This document shows positions 27,182 through 36,693 of a stretch of DNA of 64,000 nt, in pieces. Origin of the DNA: an uncultured Draconibacterium sp. (GTDB taxonomy: Bacteria > Bacteroidota > Bacteroidia > Bacteroidales > Prolixibacteraceae); contig NZ_OY781884.1 of the NCBI RefSeq assembly GCF_963677155.1, positions 2,186,134-2,250,133 on the forward strand. The letters are read 5' to 3'. The notes under the pieces are model-generated. The model saw nothing but the letters and a program-made list of their open reading frames with translations, was not told the DNA's origin and made no database searches. The position numbers were made by a program, and so were the translations under genes. Numbering within the stretch: the stretch's first letter is position 1; every line of letters begins with the position of its first letter.

Positions 27182-28654
27182 TTATTTTACACTCCACTCT
27201 ACACCATCTTTAGTGTCTTTTAGCTCAATGCCAATTGCATTTAGCTCGTCGCGAATCTTATCGGCCGTCCCCCAGTCTTTATTGGCCTTGGCATCTTTTC
27301 GCAGGTTAATAAGTAATTCAACAGCACCACCCAACACCTCGTTGTTTCCTCTTCCTGTTTCACCTTCCTCCTTCAAACCAAGAATATCGAAAACCACTGC
27401 ATTGTAAAATGCTTTCAAATCCTCCAGATCTGCAGCTGATATTTTCTCGCTACCAGCTTTTATCGAGTTGATTATTTTTACGCCGTCAAAGAGGTGAGCA
27501 ATAGCAATCGGGCTGTTTAAATCGTCACTTAAGGCAGCAAAACATTTCTCTTTTAACGAAACAATATCAACTGTCGACGCATCGGATGGAGTTAATTCAC
27601 TCAAAGTTTTCAAGGCAGCCATCAAACGCTCCAAACCTTTTTCTGAGGCCTGTAAAGCCTCATTCGAAAAATCAATGGTGCTACGATAATGCGCCTGCAA
27701 AATAAAGAAACGGATGGTCATTGGGGAATACGCCTGCTCGAGAATTTCGTGCGTTCCGGTAAACAGCTCATCCAACGTGATGAAGTTACCGAGCGAACGC
27801 GCCATTTTTTGCCCATTAATGGTAATCATGTTATTGTGCATCCAGTAACGCACCGACTCCTGGCCTCTGCAAGCTGTATTTTGCGCAATTTCGCATTCGT
27901 GGTGCGGGAAAGTCAAATCCATTCCGCCACCGTGAATATCAAACTGTTCGCCTAAATATTTTGTGCTCATTGCCGAACACTCAAGGTGCCATCCCGGAAA
28001 ACCATCGCTCCAGCGCGAAGGCCAGCGCATAATATGTTCCGGCGCCGCTTTTTTCCACAAGGCAAAATCAAAAGAATTTTTCTTCTCATCCTGCCCGTCT
28101 AATTTGCGGGTGTTGGTTTTTATATCATCCAGATTACGACCGGAAAGTTTTCCGTATTTATAATCGTTGTTATATTTTTCTACATCGAAATAAACCGAAC
28201 CATTGGCCTCGTAAGCATATCCGTTTTTCAGAATGCCTTCAATAACCTGAATTTGCTCGATGATATGCCCCGAAGCACGCGGCTCAATACTCGGAGGCGT
28301 AACATTTAAATCGTCCATATTACGATGGAATGTGTTCATGTATTTCTGAACCACTTCCATGGGTTCCAGCTGCTCCAGGCGCGCCTTTTTGGCTATGCGG
28401 TCTTCGCCAACACCTTCCACCTCATCTTCAAGGTGACCAACATCGGTAATGTTGCGCACGTAACGAACTTTGTTTCCGAGGAAAGTAAGGTAACGGTACA
28501 ACAAATCAAACGTGATAAACGGGCGGGCGTGACCAAGGTGCGAGTTGCTGTAAACTGTTGGCCCACATACGTACAAACCAACGCGACCTTCAACGAGCGG
28601 TTCAAACGCTTCCTTTTTTCGGCTAAGCGTGTTATAGATATAAAGTTGACTCAT
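27182..28654 (-). CDS. cysS: Cysteinyl-tRNA synthetase
   Basis: A 490-residue class I synthetase that charges tRNA-Cys. The zinc/HIGH region is [18 protein letters not shown], the WHLECSAMS segment carries zinc ligands, [20 protein letters not shown] is present, and the KMSKS-type motif is KMARSLGN. Length is within the family range. The N-terminus [17 protein letters not shown] is typical. A -7 box lies 27 bases upstream on the same strand. Confidence 0.97.
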   Translation of the reverse strand: MSQLYIYNTLSRKKEAFEPLVEGRVGLYVCGPTVYSNSHLGHARPFITFDLLYRYLTFLGNKVRYVRNITDVGHLEDEVEGVGEDRIAKKARLEQLEPMEVVQKYMNTFHRNMDDLNVTPPSIEPRASGHIIEQIQVIEGILKNGYAYEANGSVYFDVEKYNNDYKYGKLSGRNLDDIKTNTRKLDGQDEKKNSFDFALWKKAAPEHIMRWPSRWSDGFPGWHLECSAMSTKYLGEQFDIHGGGMDLTFPHHECEIAQNTACRGQESVRYWMHNNMITINGQKMARSLGNFITLDELFTGTHEILEQAYSPMTIRFFILQAHYRSTIDFSNEALQASEKGLERLMAALKTLSELTPSDASTVDIVSLKEKCFAALSDDLNSPIAIAHLFDGVKIINSIKAGSEKISAADLEDLKAFYNAVVFDILGLKEEGETGRGNNEVLGGAVELLINLRKDAKANKDWGTADKIRDELNAIGIELKDTKDGVEWSVK

Positions 28655-28680
28655 AATTTTTTCTGAAATCGTAGATTATG

Positions 28681-28688
28681 CAAAGGTA
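28681..28688 (-). promoter_or_regulatory. cysS -7 box (TACCTTTG on the minus strand)
   Basis: The minus strand reads TACCTTTG here, matching TAnnTTTG, 27 bases before the cysS ATG. No clear -33 partner. Confidence 0.5.
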
Positions 28689-28769
28689 TAACAAAATGAG
28701 TGATTTTGTGGCTGTTACCAAGTCTCTCTGCATAAAGGTAAATCGTAATTAACCTCAGGAAATGAATGC

Positions 28770-29420
28770 CTAAGCTGTTTGCGCTGCTTTGGGTTCTTCG
28801 CTTTTGCTTTGTTCGGGCTTATTAAAATACTTACGATAGAATAGCAAAATTGAAAAAATGCCTACTGTAATTGCCGAATCGGCGATATTAAAAACCGGAC
28901 GGAAAAAAAGAAAAGGATTTCCTCCAATTTTGGGTATCCACTCGGGATAGCGACCTTCAAGCAACGGAAAATATAACATATCAACCACTCTTCCGTGCAG
29001 AAAGCTGGAATAACCGCCTTCAGCAGGAAACAATGTAGCCACCTGACCATAACTGTGATTGAATATCATTCCATAAAAAAGACTGTCGATAATATTCCCG
29101 ATGGCACCGGCAAAAATCAGCGCAATACAAGCCACAAAACCAAAAGGCACTTCTTTTTGTCTGGCCAGTTTAAACAGATACCAACCAATTGCTATTACCG
29201 CCACAATACGAAAAACACTTAAGAATATTTTTCCGTATTCACCGGCAAACTCAAAACCGAAGGCCATACCGTTATTTTCAACAAAATGAAGGATAAACCA
29301 ATCTTTAAACACCACAATTTCATCGCCAATCGATAGGTTGGTTTTAATCCAGAATTTCAGAACCTGATCGACAATTAAAATGGAGAATATAATTATCAGT
29401 GATTTTACGGAACGCGACAT
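28770..29420 (-). CDS. lspA: Lipoprotein signal peptidase (signal peptidase II)
   Basis: A 216-residue inner-membrane aspartyl protease that cleaves prolipoproteins before the lipid-modified cysteine. Four membrane helices are visible. The catalytic aspartates are in GRVVDMLYFP and FNIADSAIT. It is longer than the usual 160 or so because of an insert around residues 115-165 (NHSYGQVATLFPAEGG and the region after GRVVD), a form I associate with Bacteroidota LspA. It follows the DksA-like gene with 85 bases between, and the order ileS, dksA-like, lspA is common in the phylum. Confidence 0.93.
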   Translation of the reverse strand: MSRSVKSLIIIFSILIVDQVLKFWIKTNLSIGDEIVVFKDWFILHFVENNGMAFGFEFAGEYGKIFLSVFRIVAVIAIGWYLFKLARQKEVPFGFVACIALIFAGAIGNIIDSLFYGMIFNHSYGQVATLFPAEGGYSSFLHGRVVDMLYFPLLEGRYPEWIPKIGGNPFLFFRPVFNIADSAITVGIFSILLFYRKYFNKPEQSKSEEPKAAQTA

Positions 29421-29444
29421 ATGCTAACCCTTTATAACAGAAAT

Positions 29445-29480
29445 GCTCTTCGAAAATTCTAAACAACATTTTCGAAGAGC
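29445..29480. other. Perfect inverted repeat between the dksA-like gene and lspA
   Basis: GCTCTTCGAAAAT is followed ten bases later by its exact complement ATTTTCGAAGAGC. It has no T-run on the minus strand, so it may be an RNA-processing or stability hairpin in the polycistronic message rather than a full terminator. Confidence 0.6.
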
Positions 29481-29505
29481 AATCCCAATTCGTTTCTTTT
29501 AATTA

Positions 29506-29880
29506 TTATTTTCCTTGTTTCGCATCAATACTAAGTGTTGCATGAGGGACTGCACGCAATCTTTCTTTAGCGATCAACTTACCGGTCTCGCGACAGATAC
29601 CGTAAGTTTTATTTTCGATACGAATAAGAGCAGCTTGTAAGTGCTGAATAAATTTTAACTGACGCTGAGCTAATTTCCCGGCTTCCTCTTTAGAAAGGGT
29701 AGCGGCGCCCTCTTCCAATACTTTAAATGTTGGCGAGGTATCAGAAATATCATTACCATCGCTTTGAGTGATTGAATTCTTGTACATTTTATAATCTTCC
29801 TGAGCCTTTTCAAGCTTATCAAGAATGATCGCTCTGAATTCCATCAACTCTTCATCCGAATATCTATTTTTGTCTCCCAT
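29506..29880 (-). CDS. TraR/DksA-family protein
   Basis: A 124-residue coiled-coil protein of the DksA family, which binds the RNA polymerase secondary channel and, in proteobacteria, works with ppGpp. A long helical hairpin (about residues 8-85) is followed by the zinc-finger region YGICRETGKLI...ERLRAVPHATLS. Of the four zinc cysteines of classical DksA only one remains (in GICRETG), so the metal site is probably absent. The loop reads GNDISDTSP; an acidic tip is retained. It lies between ileS and lspA, 89 bases after ileS. Confidence 0.85.
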   Translation of the reverse strand: MGDKNRYSDEELMEFRAIILDKLEKAQEDYKMYKNSITQSDGNDISDTSPTFKVLEEGAATLSKEEAGKLAQRQLKFIQHLQAALIRIENKTYGICRETGKLIAKERLRAVPHATLSIDAKQGK

Positions 29881-29969
29881 AATTCGCGGGTTTTAAGTTC
29901 GTCTACTTTTTCAACAAGGCCCTAAAGTAATAAAAAAGTCCATTATTTGCCGTGCCTGTTGACAAATAT

Positions 29970-32900
29970 TTAACTCACCTTTTCAATCTCAATCTGCGCC
30001 ATTACATCTTTGTCAATTTCCACCTCTTTTGCATTGGCCAAATTAGCACTATCCGTCAGCTCCAGCGCATCGGCAAGTGTTTGTGCACAAATGTATTCCT
30101 TGTGGTTTTCAACCGCCACATTATACGCTTCGTGCTTTGCAATACGCAACTTAATCCGATCGGTTACCTCAAAATCATTATCCTTTCGCAGGTTCTGTAT
30201 TTTGTTGATGAATTCACGGGCAATTCCCTCTTGCTTCAGCTCTTCCGAAATATTGATATCCAAAGCGATAGTCATTTGTCCTTCGGTAGCCACCGTCCAT
30301 CCCGGAATATCTTCGGTTTGAATTTCAACATCATCAAGCGACAGCATAATCTTTTCGTCTCCCACTGCCAACTCAAATTCTCCGTTGCTCTCAAATTCTG
30401 AAATTGCATTCTGATCGAGCTGATTTACCGCTCCGGCAATTTGTTTCATCATTTTACCGTATTTCGGACCGAGCGCTTTAAAATTCGGCTTGATCTTCTT
30501 TTTAATCACCCCGGCAGTATCGGTTAAGAACTCAACTTCTTTAACGTTTACTTCTGCCAAAATGATATTTGAAACGGCCTCGAATTGTTCTCTAAAGTGC
30601 GGATTTAATACCGGCACCATAATTTTACCCAGCGGCTGGCGTACTTTCAGTTTTTCTTTGCGACGCAGGGCCAAAATCATAGAAGAAGCTTTTTGCGCAA
30701 TGGCCATTTTTTCTTCCAGATCTTTGTCGATCAATTCTCCTGCATAAGCAGGGAAATCAACCAAGTGCACGCTCTGATCTTCGGCTTTACCGGTAGCTTT
30801 ATTCAGATCGTTGTAAAGCATATCGGCATAAAACGGCGCAATTGGCGACATCAATTTCGACACCACTTCCAAACAAGTGTACAGTGTTTGATAAGCTGAA
30901 ATTTTATCAGTAGAATACTCTCCACCCCAGTAACGTTTGCGGCTTAAACGCACAAACCAGTTACTCAGGTTTTCGGTTACAAATTCCGAAATGGCACGGC
31001 CGGCACGTGTTGGTTCATAATTCTCGTAGCTATCGCCCACTTCTTTTATCAGCGAGTTCAGCAACGAAATAATCCAGCGATCAATTTCCGGACGCTGCTC
31101 AACAGTAATTTCTTCCTCGGCATATTTAAAACCATCAACATTGGCATACAATGCAAAGAAATTGTAGGTATTATATAGTGTTCCGAAAAACTTACGTTTT
31201 ACTTCTTCAACACCTTCGATATCAAATTTCAGGTTATCCCAGGGTTGCGCATTAGTAATCATGTACCAGCGCAGTGGGTCTGAACCGTATTTATCAATAG
31301 TCTCGAACGGATCGACAGCATTACCCAGACGTTTCGACATTTTAACGCCGTTTTTATCCAGCACCAGTCCGTTTGAGATAATATTTTTGAAAGCTACCGA
31401 CTCATCGATCATTGTTGCAATGGCGTGCAAAGTGAAGAACCATCCACGGGTTTGATCAACACCTTCGGCAATAAAATCTGCCGGGAATACATCCTTAAAG
31501 TTCTCTTTCCACTCGAATGGATAATGACGCTGAGCAAAAGGCATCGAACCAGAATCGAACCAAACATCGATCAGGTCGGATTCGCGCTCCATTTTTTGTC
31601 CTGATGGCGAAACCAAAATAACATTATCGACATGTGATTTATGCAGATCAATCTTTTCGTAGTTGGCCTTTTGGTAATCGCCAACTTTAAATTCAGCAAA
31701 TGGATTTTCCGTCATAAAACCGGCTGCAACCGCTTTGTCGATTTCTGTCATCAGTTCTTCCATCGAACCGATACAGATCTCTTCCGAACCATCTTCAGTT
31801 CTCCAGATTGGCAGAGGTGTTCCCCAGAACCGCGAACGACTAAGGTTCCAGTCAACCAGATTTTCCAGCCAGTTTCCGAAACGTCCTGTTCCGGTTGACT
31901 TTGGTTTCCAATTAATGGTATTGTTCAGCTCCACCATTTTGTCTTTAACGGCGGTTGATTTTATAAACCACGAATCAAGCGGGTAATACAACACCGGTTT
32001 GTCGGTGCGCCAGCAGTGTGGATAACTGTGAACGTGCTTCTCAATCTTGAATGCTTTGTTCTGCTGTTTCAGCATTACCGAGATGTCGATATCAACAGTT
32101 GAAGCATCGTCATCCAGCTTGTCGTCGTATTCGTTTTTCACCGGACGGCCGGCAAATTCGTGATAGCTTCCCGTATTTACATACTTCTCAACAAACTCAG
32201 GATCGAGATCGATAGTTGGATAAAAACGCCCTTTTTTGTCGACCAAAGCCTGACGTTTTCCTTCGGTGTCAATTACGATCAGTGGCGAAATTCCGTGTTG
32301 TTTAGCAACGCGGTCGTCATCGGCACCAAAAGTAGGCGCAATGTGAACGATTCCGGTACCATCTTCAATGGTTACAAAATCGCCGGTTATAACTTCAAAA
32401 GCTTTTCCTTCGGGTTTCACCCAGTCGATCAACTGTTCGTACTGAACGCCTTTTAACTGCTCGCCGGTATATTCGGCCAAAACTTCGTATGGTATTTTTT
32501 TGTCACCCAGCTTATAATCCTCCATTGCCAGCTCGGCATTTTTCGAGTTGAAATAAACAGAGAACAGATCTTTCGCCAAAATCAAGGTAACCGGATCGCC
32601 GGTGTACGGATTAAACGAACGAACTTTTACGTAGTTGATATTTGGTCCCACACACAGTGCGGTGTTCGATGGCAGTGTCCATGGAGTTGTCGTCCAGGCC
32701 AGGAAATACAAATCGGTTTCCACTCCTTCAAAAAGGAATTCCGATCTCTCGTTTCTTAAAGCTTTAAACTGGGCAATGGCTGTTGTATCTTTTACATCGC
32801 GGTAACATCCCGGCTGGTTCAGCTCGTGCGAGCTCAAACCTGTTCCGGCTGCCGGCGAGTAGGGCTGAATAGTGTAGCCTTTGTACAACAAGCCTTTGTT

Positions 32901-33407
32901 GTAAATTTGTTTCAGCAACCACCAAACCGACTCAATATACTGGTTGTCGTAGGTTACATACGGATCGTCCATATTTACCCAATAACCCATTTTGCGTGTC
33001 AATTCTTCCCACTCGCGGGTGTATTTCATCACCTCTTTGCGGCAGGCGTCGCTGTATTCTTCAACGGTAATTTTTTTACCAATATCGTCTTTTGTAATGT
33101 TCAGCGCTTTTTCAACGCTCAGCTCTACCGGCAAACCGTGCGTGTCCCAGCCCGCCTTACGGTGCACACGGAAACCTTTCATGGTTTTATAACGACAAAA
33201 AATATCTTTAATGGCACGCGCCATCACATGGTGAATACCCGGCATTCCGTTTGCCGATGGCGGTCCTTCGTAAAATACAAATGTTTCGTGCCCTTCGCGG
33301 GTTGAAATACTTTTATGAAAAGTATCGTCTTTCTCCCAACGCGCCAGAACATCTTTATTTATCTGTGCTAAATCTAACTGCTTATATTCCTGAAATTTAT
33401 TACTCAT
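29970..33407 (-). CDS. ileS: Isoleucyl-tRNA synthetase
   Basis: A 1145-residue class I synthetase that charges tRNA-Ile, with a CP1 editing domain. The HIGH-type motif is PPSANGMPGIHH near 50, the editing domain contains WTTTPWTLPSNTA, the RGWFFTLHA segment precedes the active site and the KMSKS motif is KMSKRLGNAVDP. It is larger than E. coli IleS (about 940); this length and the C-terminal domain without the four-cysteine zinc site match the eukaryote-like type that is often less sensitive to mupirocin. That last point is family knowledge and untested here. Confidence 0.97.
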   Translation of the reverse strand: MSNKFQEYKQLDLAQINKDVLARWEKDDTFHKSISTREGHETFVFYEGPPSANGMPGIHHVMARAIKDIFCRYKTMKGFRVHRKAGWDTHGLPVELSVEKALNITKDDIGKKITVEEYSDACRKEVMKYTREWEELTRKMGYWVNMDDPYVTYDNQYIESVWWLLKQIYNKGLLYKGYTIQPYSPAAGTGLSSHELNQPGCYRDVKDTTAIAQFKALRNERSEFLFEGVETDLYFLAWTTTPWTLPSNTALCVGPNINYVKVRSFNPYTGDPVTLILAKDLFSVYFNSKNAELAMEDYKLGDKKIPYEVLAEYTGEQLKGVQYEQLIDWVKPEGKAFEVITGDFVTIEDGTGIVHIAPTFGADDDRVAKQHGISPLIVIDTEGKRQALVDKKGRFYPTIDLDPEFVEKYVNTGSYHEFAGRPVKNEYDDKLDDDASTVDIDISVMLKQQNKAFKIEKHVHSYPHCWRTDKPVLYYPLDSWFIKSTAVKDKMVELNNTINWKPKSTGTGRFGNWLENLVDWNLSRSRFWGTPLPIWRTEDGSEEICIGSMEELMTEIDKAVAAGFMTENPFAEFKVGDYQKANYEKIDLHKSHVDNVILVSPSGQKMERESDLIDVWFDSGSMPFAQRHYPFEWKENFKDVFPADFIAEGVDQTRGWFFTLHAIATMIDESVAFKNIISNGLVLDKNGVKMSKRLGNAVDPFETIDKYGSDPLRWYMITNAQPWDNLKFDIEGVEEVKRKFFGTLYNTYNFFALYANVDGFKYAEEEITVEQRPEIDRWIISLLNSLIKEVGDSYENYEPTRAGRAISEFVTENLSNWFVRLSRKRYWGGEYSTDKISAYQTLYTCLEVVSKLMSPIAPFYADMLYNDLNKATGKAEDQSVHLVDFPAYAGELIDKDLEEKMAIAQKASSMILALRRKEKLKVRQPLGKIMVPVLNPHFREQFEAVSNIILAEVNVKEVEFLTDTAGVIKKKIKPNFKALGPKYGKMMKQIAGAVNQLDQNAISEFESNGEFELAVGDEKIMLSLDDVEIQTEDIPGWTVATEGQMTIALDINISEELKQEGIAREFINKIQNLRKDNDFEVTDRIKLRIAKHEAYNVAVENHKEYICAQTLADALELTDSANLANAKEVEIDKDVMAQIEIEKVS

Positions 33408-34268
33408 AAGAATACCTTATAATCCACTGATTTAAAAAAACATGCAAATATAGAAAAATTTTGATGGTCGGGGGAGGGTGAACAGACCTTAATTGCAACC
33501 AACTAAAAAGCTTATTACAAATAATTTACATTGCGACCAAAGCATTTCGGAGTTGCATGCACAGCTCTTTAATTTACTGACTAATAACATACTGTTAGGT
33601 TTTTCGACGTCCTGTTAAACAGGATTCGGGAATTTTGTAACAGAATGAAGGAAATGAGTACAAAAATCGTCATCCAATCACCAATAAACTTCCTTATTTA
33701 CTTCTAACTTTAGATTGCTAAACCAGATTTAGCAAATGTCTTTTCAGACAGAAAATACTTTTTTCTATAGCTGAAAAAGTATTCAAAAAAGCCACCGCTG
33801 ACCTTAGAGCAAATCGTGTGCCGGCTCGTCAAAAATCCGTCACTCGGGCTAATTCGTTGCATTGAAAAAACGAAAAGGTTATTTTTAACAAGATTTGTGG
33901 TACCTTTTGATCGAATGCAAAAGATACTGCCCGTCTGGCATGAAGCCAAATGCACCTGTATTAATTAATACGATTTGTGGTTCTGTTTAAATACAACTCT
34001 ATACTTTGTAACTTGCTTTAACCGACTTCAAATAAAAGAAAGAAAAAGCCGCTTCATCGGGAAAGATAAAACGGCTTTATGGAATACCTTTATAAAAATC
34101 CGGTTCAGACAGTCCGGACTAAATGTTTTGTCAATCTACAGTGAAACCAACCTTATTGATTTGCATCCCTTTTTGGAAATCGGGAGAACCAAAACAACAA
34201 ACCTAGTTCTGCGAAAATTATCGTTTCGCTGACCTACAGATCCCTTTGCTTTAATTTATTGACTTTGA
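33408..34268. other. Gene-free stretch upstream of ileS
   Basis: Across 861 bases no gene is supported. Frames at 33710-33955 (minus) and 33975-34232 (plus) show no signal, domain or family. Items seen: an ileS -7 box, the palindrome TCCTGTTAAACAGGA at 33610-33624, and the hairpin GCTAAACCAGATTTAGC near 33717. The frames may be remnants of decayed genes or repeats. Confidence 0.45.
33445..33452 (-). promoter_or_regulatory. ileS -7 box (TATATTTG on the minus strand)
   Basis: TATATTTG on the minus strand, 38 bases before the ileS ATG. No clear -33 element. Confidence 0.5.
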
Positions 34269-34583
34269 TTAATTCAAATCAAGTACCGAATTAAATTCGC
34301 CCTCAACAATACCGGTGGGAGCAGTGCTGTCAGCTTCGCTTTCGTTTTCCCAAACCGAGTTGTCAATTAAATATTTAAACTGATAGGCTTTCCCAGTCTC
34401 AAGATTCAGCGTTTGTGTAAAATCACCGCTTTTCAGTTTTTTCATTGGCTCAACGTCTTTGTTCCAGCCATTAAATTCACCCAGAATTTTAACTGTATCT
34501 GCATTTGGTGCATCTGTTTTTGTTACTCTAAAGGATACTTTACACTCAGGTTTACTTTTTAAATATTGTTTTTTAATACTCAT
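34269..34583 (-). CDS. Free-standing isoamylase early-set (CBM48-like) protein
   Basis: A 104-residue protein that consists of little more than one immunoglobulin-like CBM48/AMPK glycogen-binding domain: ECKVSFRVTK, then VKILGEFNGWNKDVEPMKK and KAYQFKYLIDNSVWENES. The GEFNGWN and YQFKYLID elements are family hallmarks for binding glycogen or starch-like glucans. There is no signal peptide, so it should be cytoplasmic, and no catalytic domain. It may tether something to glycogen; this is inference. Stand-alone forms are found in other Bacteroidota. Confidence 0.85.
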   Translation of the reverse strand: MSIKKQYLKSKPECKVSFRVTKTDAPNADTVKILGEFNGWNKDVEPMKKLKSGDFTQTLNLETGKAYQFKYLIDNSVWENESEADSTAPTGIVEGEFNSVLDLN

Positions 34584-34976
34584 AACTCAAAGTTTTTTGT
34601 GTGAAACAGAACAACTACCATAAGTTTTAAAGAATGCTTTATGAATTGGCATCCGGCGCCTGATGTTACCTCAAAAGCCATACTTCAATCACTGATCCGG
34701 CACGCTCTCCTGAATCGTTCTTGTTGTCAATTTTAAAATTTAGTACGAAGTTTGTTTGGAATTGCTGTATTGTCAATTTGTTAATCAAAAGTATGCATAG
34801 GTATTAATTAATAGCATACTAGCAAAAAAAATATTCTGACATTTAACACTTAAATAAAATTAAAAAATTTTAGTATCTCATTGTTTTTCAGACACATTGA
34901 CCAATTCTACGCGCCTAAACTCCCAGCACAAAACAGGTAAACATAACTGATTTTAAGGGAGTTAATCAAATAAATA
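34584..34976. other. Gap upstream of the CBM48 gene
   Basis: No gene. An inverted repeat AGTATGC ... GCATACT (34790-34820) encloses the palindrome TATTAATTAATA and could be an operator or a message-end hairpin. The rest is AT-rich. Confidence 0.4.
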
Positions 34977-35771
34977 TTAGCAATTTTCTTGCAAATGTTT
35001 TACCCGGCTCATAAATGAACGAACTCTTTCAAATTCCACTTCATTTTGCCAGTCGCCGTCGGATTTAAAATACGACCCCACAATAAAAGCATCGGCATAC
35101 GACCAATAATCGGCAATATTTCGCTCCGTAATTCCAGAGCCAATCAGCACCGGCAACCTAACCACCTCAACAACAGCCTGCACATCCTTTACCGATGCTT
35201 CTTCGCCCGTTGCATTTCCGGTAACAATAACGCCGTCGGCCAAAAAGAATCCGGCAGCTTTTGCCATATCAGAAATGGAAATATCGGCCGAAATGGCATG
35301 CGAAGAGTGCTTCTTTTTTATATCAGTCCATATTTTTACGTTGTCGGCACCAATCAGTTTTCGGTAGCGCAAAAGCTCAGCGGCATCGCTGTTCATCATT
35401 CCTTCGTCGGCCAAATGCCCGAAAACAAATCCTTCGGCCCTGATAAAATCAAAACCGGCAGTATGAGCTACGGCCAGCGCCTGCCTATTGGCTCCGGCCA
35501 AAATCTGTATTCCCAATGGCAGCGAAACCACCTGCCTGAGTTTTGTAGCAATTGCTGTCATTGCTGCCACTACCTCGGGTCCAACTTTGCGGTTCAAATA
35601 GGGGCGGTCGTGCATATTCTCAATCATAATAGCATCAACCCCACCTTGCTCAAGCTTTTGCGCATCGCTGATAGCGGCCTTAATAATTTCCGGTATGGTA
35701 AGGCAATTTTTAGGAGTGCCCGGCAAAGCTCCAACATGCACCATCCCGATTATCGATTTATTTACTTTCAC
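34977..35771 (-). CDS. BtpA/SgcQ-family TIM-barrel protein
   Basis: A 264-residue member of the BtpA/SgcQ family. MVHVGALPGTP, GVDAIMIENMHDRPY, LPLGIQILAGANRQALAVA and FVFGHLADEGMMNSDA are the family's landmarks, and the C-terminal half repeats phosphate-binding barrel features (VLIGSGITERN). BtpA was named for photosystem I assembly in cyanobacteria, while SgcQ relatives sit in carbohydrate clusters. The true reaction is unknown; a nucleoside or sugar phosphate enzyme is likely from the fold. Divergent from a DUF1080 lipoprotein, with 136 bases between. Confidence 0.88.
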   Translation of the reverse strand: MKVNKSIIGMVHVGALPGTPKNCLTIPEIIKAAISDAQKLEQGGVDAIMIENMHDRPYLNRKVGPEVVAAMTAIATKLRQVVSLPLGIQILAGANRQALAVAHTAGFDFIRAEGFVFGHLADEGMMNSDAAELLRYRKLIGADNVKIWTDIKKKHSSHAISADISISDMAKAAGFFLADGVIVTGNATGEEASVKDVQAVVEVVRLPVLIGSGITERNIADYWSYADAFIVGSYFKSDGDWQNEVEFERVRSFMSRVKHLQENC

Positions 35772-35907
35772 GTATATTATTTTGTTTCCTTAAAGTTAAC
35801 CGAATTGAGTGAATTTTTACCGATCTCCAAAAACAATTCACTTATCGTTTTGATTGCCACTGATTTTGTACATTTACACTCTATAACCTAAATCAAAAAA
35901 AAGAAAG

Positions 35908-36612
35908 ATGAAGAATAGTTACCTTTTGCTCGCTTGCTGTGCAATAATTTTCCTTTCCTGTTCAACAAAAAAGAACCTAAACACCTTAACAAAACAAGAA
36001 ATAGAGGACGGCTGGGAGTTGCTGTTCGACGGCAAAACCTCCAACAACTGGAAAACTTTTAACGCAGGTGCCGTAACCGGCTGGAAAGTGATTAACGGCG
36101 AATTGCATAACTCTGGTGATGGCTCCGATCATGGTGGCGACATTATCACTAAAAAACAATACACCAATTTTGAATTGTACCTGGAATGGAAAGTGGCACC
36201 AGAAAGTAACTCGGGTGTTTTTTACCACGTTCAGGAAGGGCTTACCAATGCCATTTACGAATCGGGGCCAGAATACCAGTTGATAGACGACAAAGGATGG
36301 CCTGACAGCCTGGAAACCTGGCAGCACTCAGCCGCCAATTACGGAATGAATGCACCGAAAAATGCCAAGGTAAAACCCATTGACGAGTGGAATACTACCC
36401 GAATAATTGTAAATGGCCCGCACGTTGAACACTGGCTCAACGGCACTAAAGTCGTAGAATATGAGCTATGGACCGACCAATGGCTGAAAAATAAAGCAAT
36501 CAGTAAATGGGCAGACGCACCGAACTACGGCATGGCAAAATCGGGGCATATTGGACTGCAGGATCATGGAGGCCTTACTATATTTCGCAATATTAAAATC
36601 AGGGAATTATAG
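35908..36612 (+). CDS. DUF1080 (3-keto-disaccharide hydrolase-like) lipoprotein
   Basis: A 234-residue lipoprotein: signal peptide 1-17 with lipobox LSCS. The mature part is a single DUF1080 concanavalin-like domain: GWELLFDGKTSNNWK, GDIITKKQYTNFELYLEWK, SNSGVFYHVQEG, ESGPEYQLIDDKG and GHIGLQDHGGLTIFRNIKI. Some DUF1080 proteins hydrolyse 3-keto-glycosides produced by Gfo/Idh/MocA oxidoreductases. One such oxidoreductase is encoded at 16.3 kb, but no operon links the two. Substrate unknown. Confidence 0.88.
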   Translation: MKNSYLLLACCAIIFLSCSTKKNLNTLTKQEIEDGWELLFDGKTSNNWKTFNAGAVTGWKVINGELHNSGDGSDHGGDIITKKQYTNFELYLEWKVAPESNSGVFYHVQEGLTNAIYESGPEYQLIDDKGWPDSLETWQHSAANYGMNAPKNAKVKPIDEWNTTRIIVNGPHVEHWLNGTKVVEYELWTDQWLKNKAISKWADAPNYGMAKSGHIGLQDHGGLTIFRNIKIREL

Positions 36613-36667
36613 TCGGCTCAACACTTATCGATACCGATCTTTCCGAAACAGGTTTCTCAATAAAAAT

Positions 36668-36675
36668 TATCTTTG
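36668..36675 (+). promoter_or_regulatory. -7 box (TATCTTTG) of the CPBP protease gene
   Basis: TATCTTTG ends 18 bases before the ATG at 36694. It overlaps an in-frame TTG at 36673, which argues against that TTG being the start codon. Confidence 0.6.
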
Positions 36676-36693
36676 CACGAAACATTTTCAAAA

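Noticed and set aside
33710..34232. Two frames (33710-33955 minus and 33975-34232 plus)
   Set aside because: No leader, domain or family; composition is like the surrounding noncoding DNA.
36673..36693. TTG start for the CPBP protease
   Set aside because: The TTG is part of the TATCTTTG promoter box; ATG 36694 has a normal short leader.
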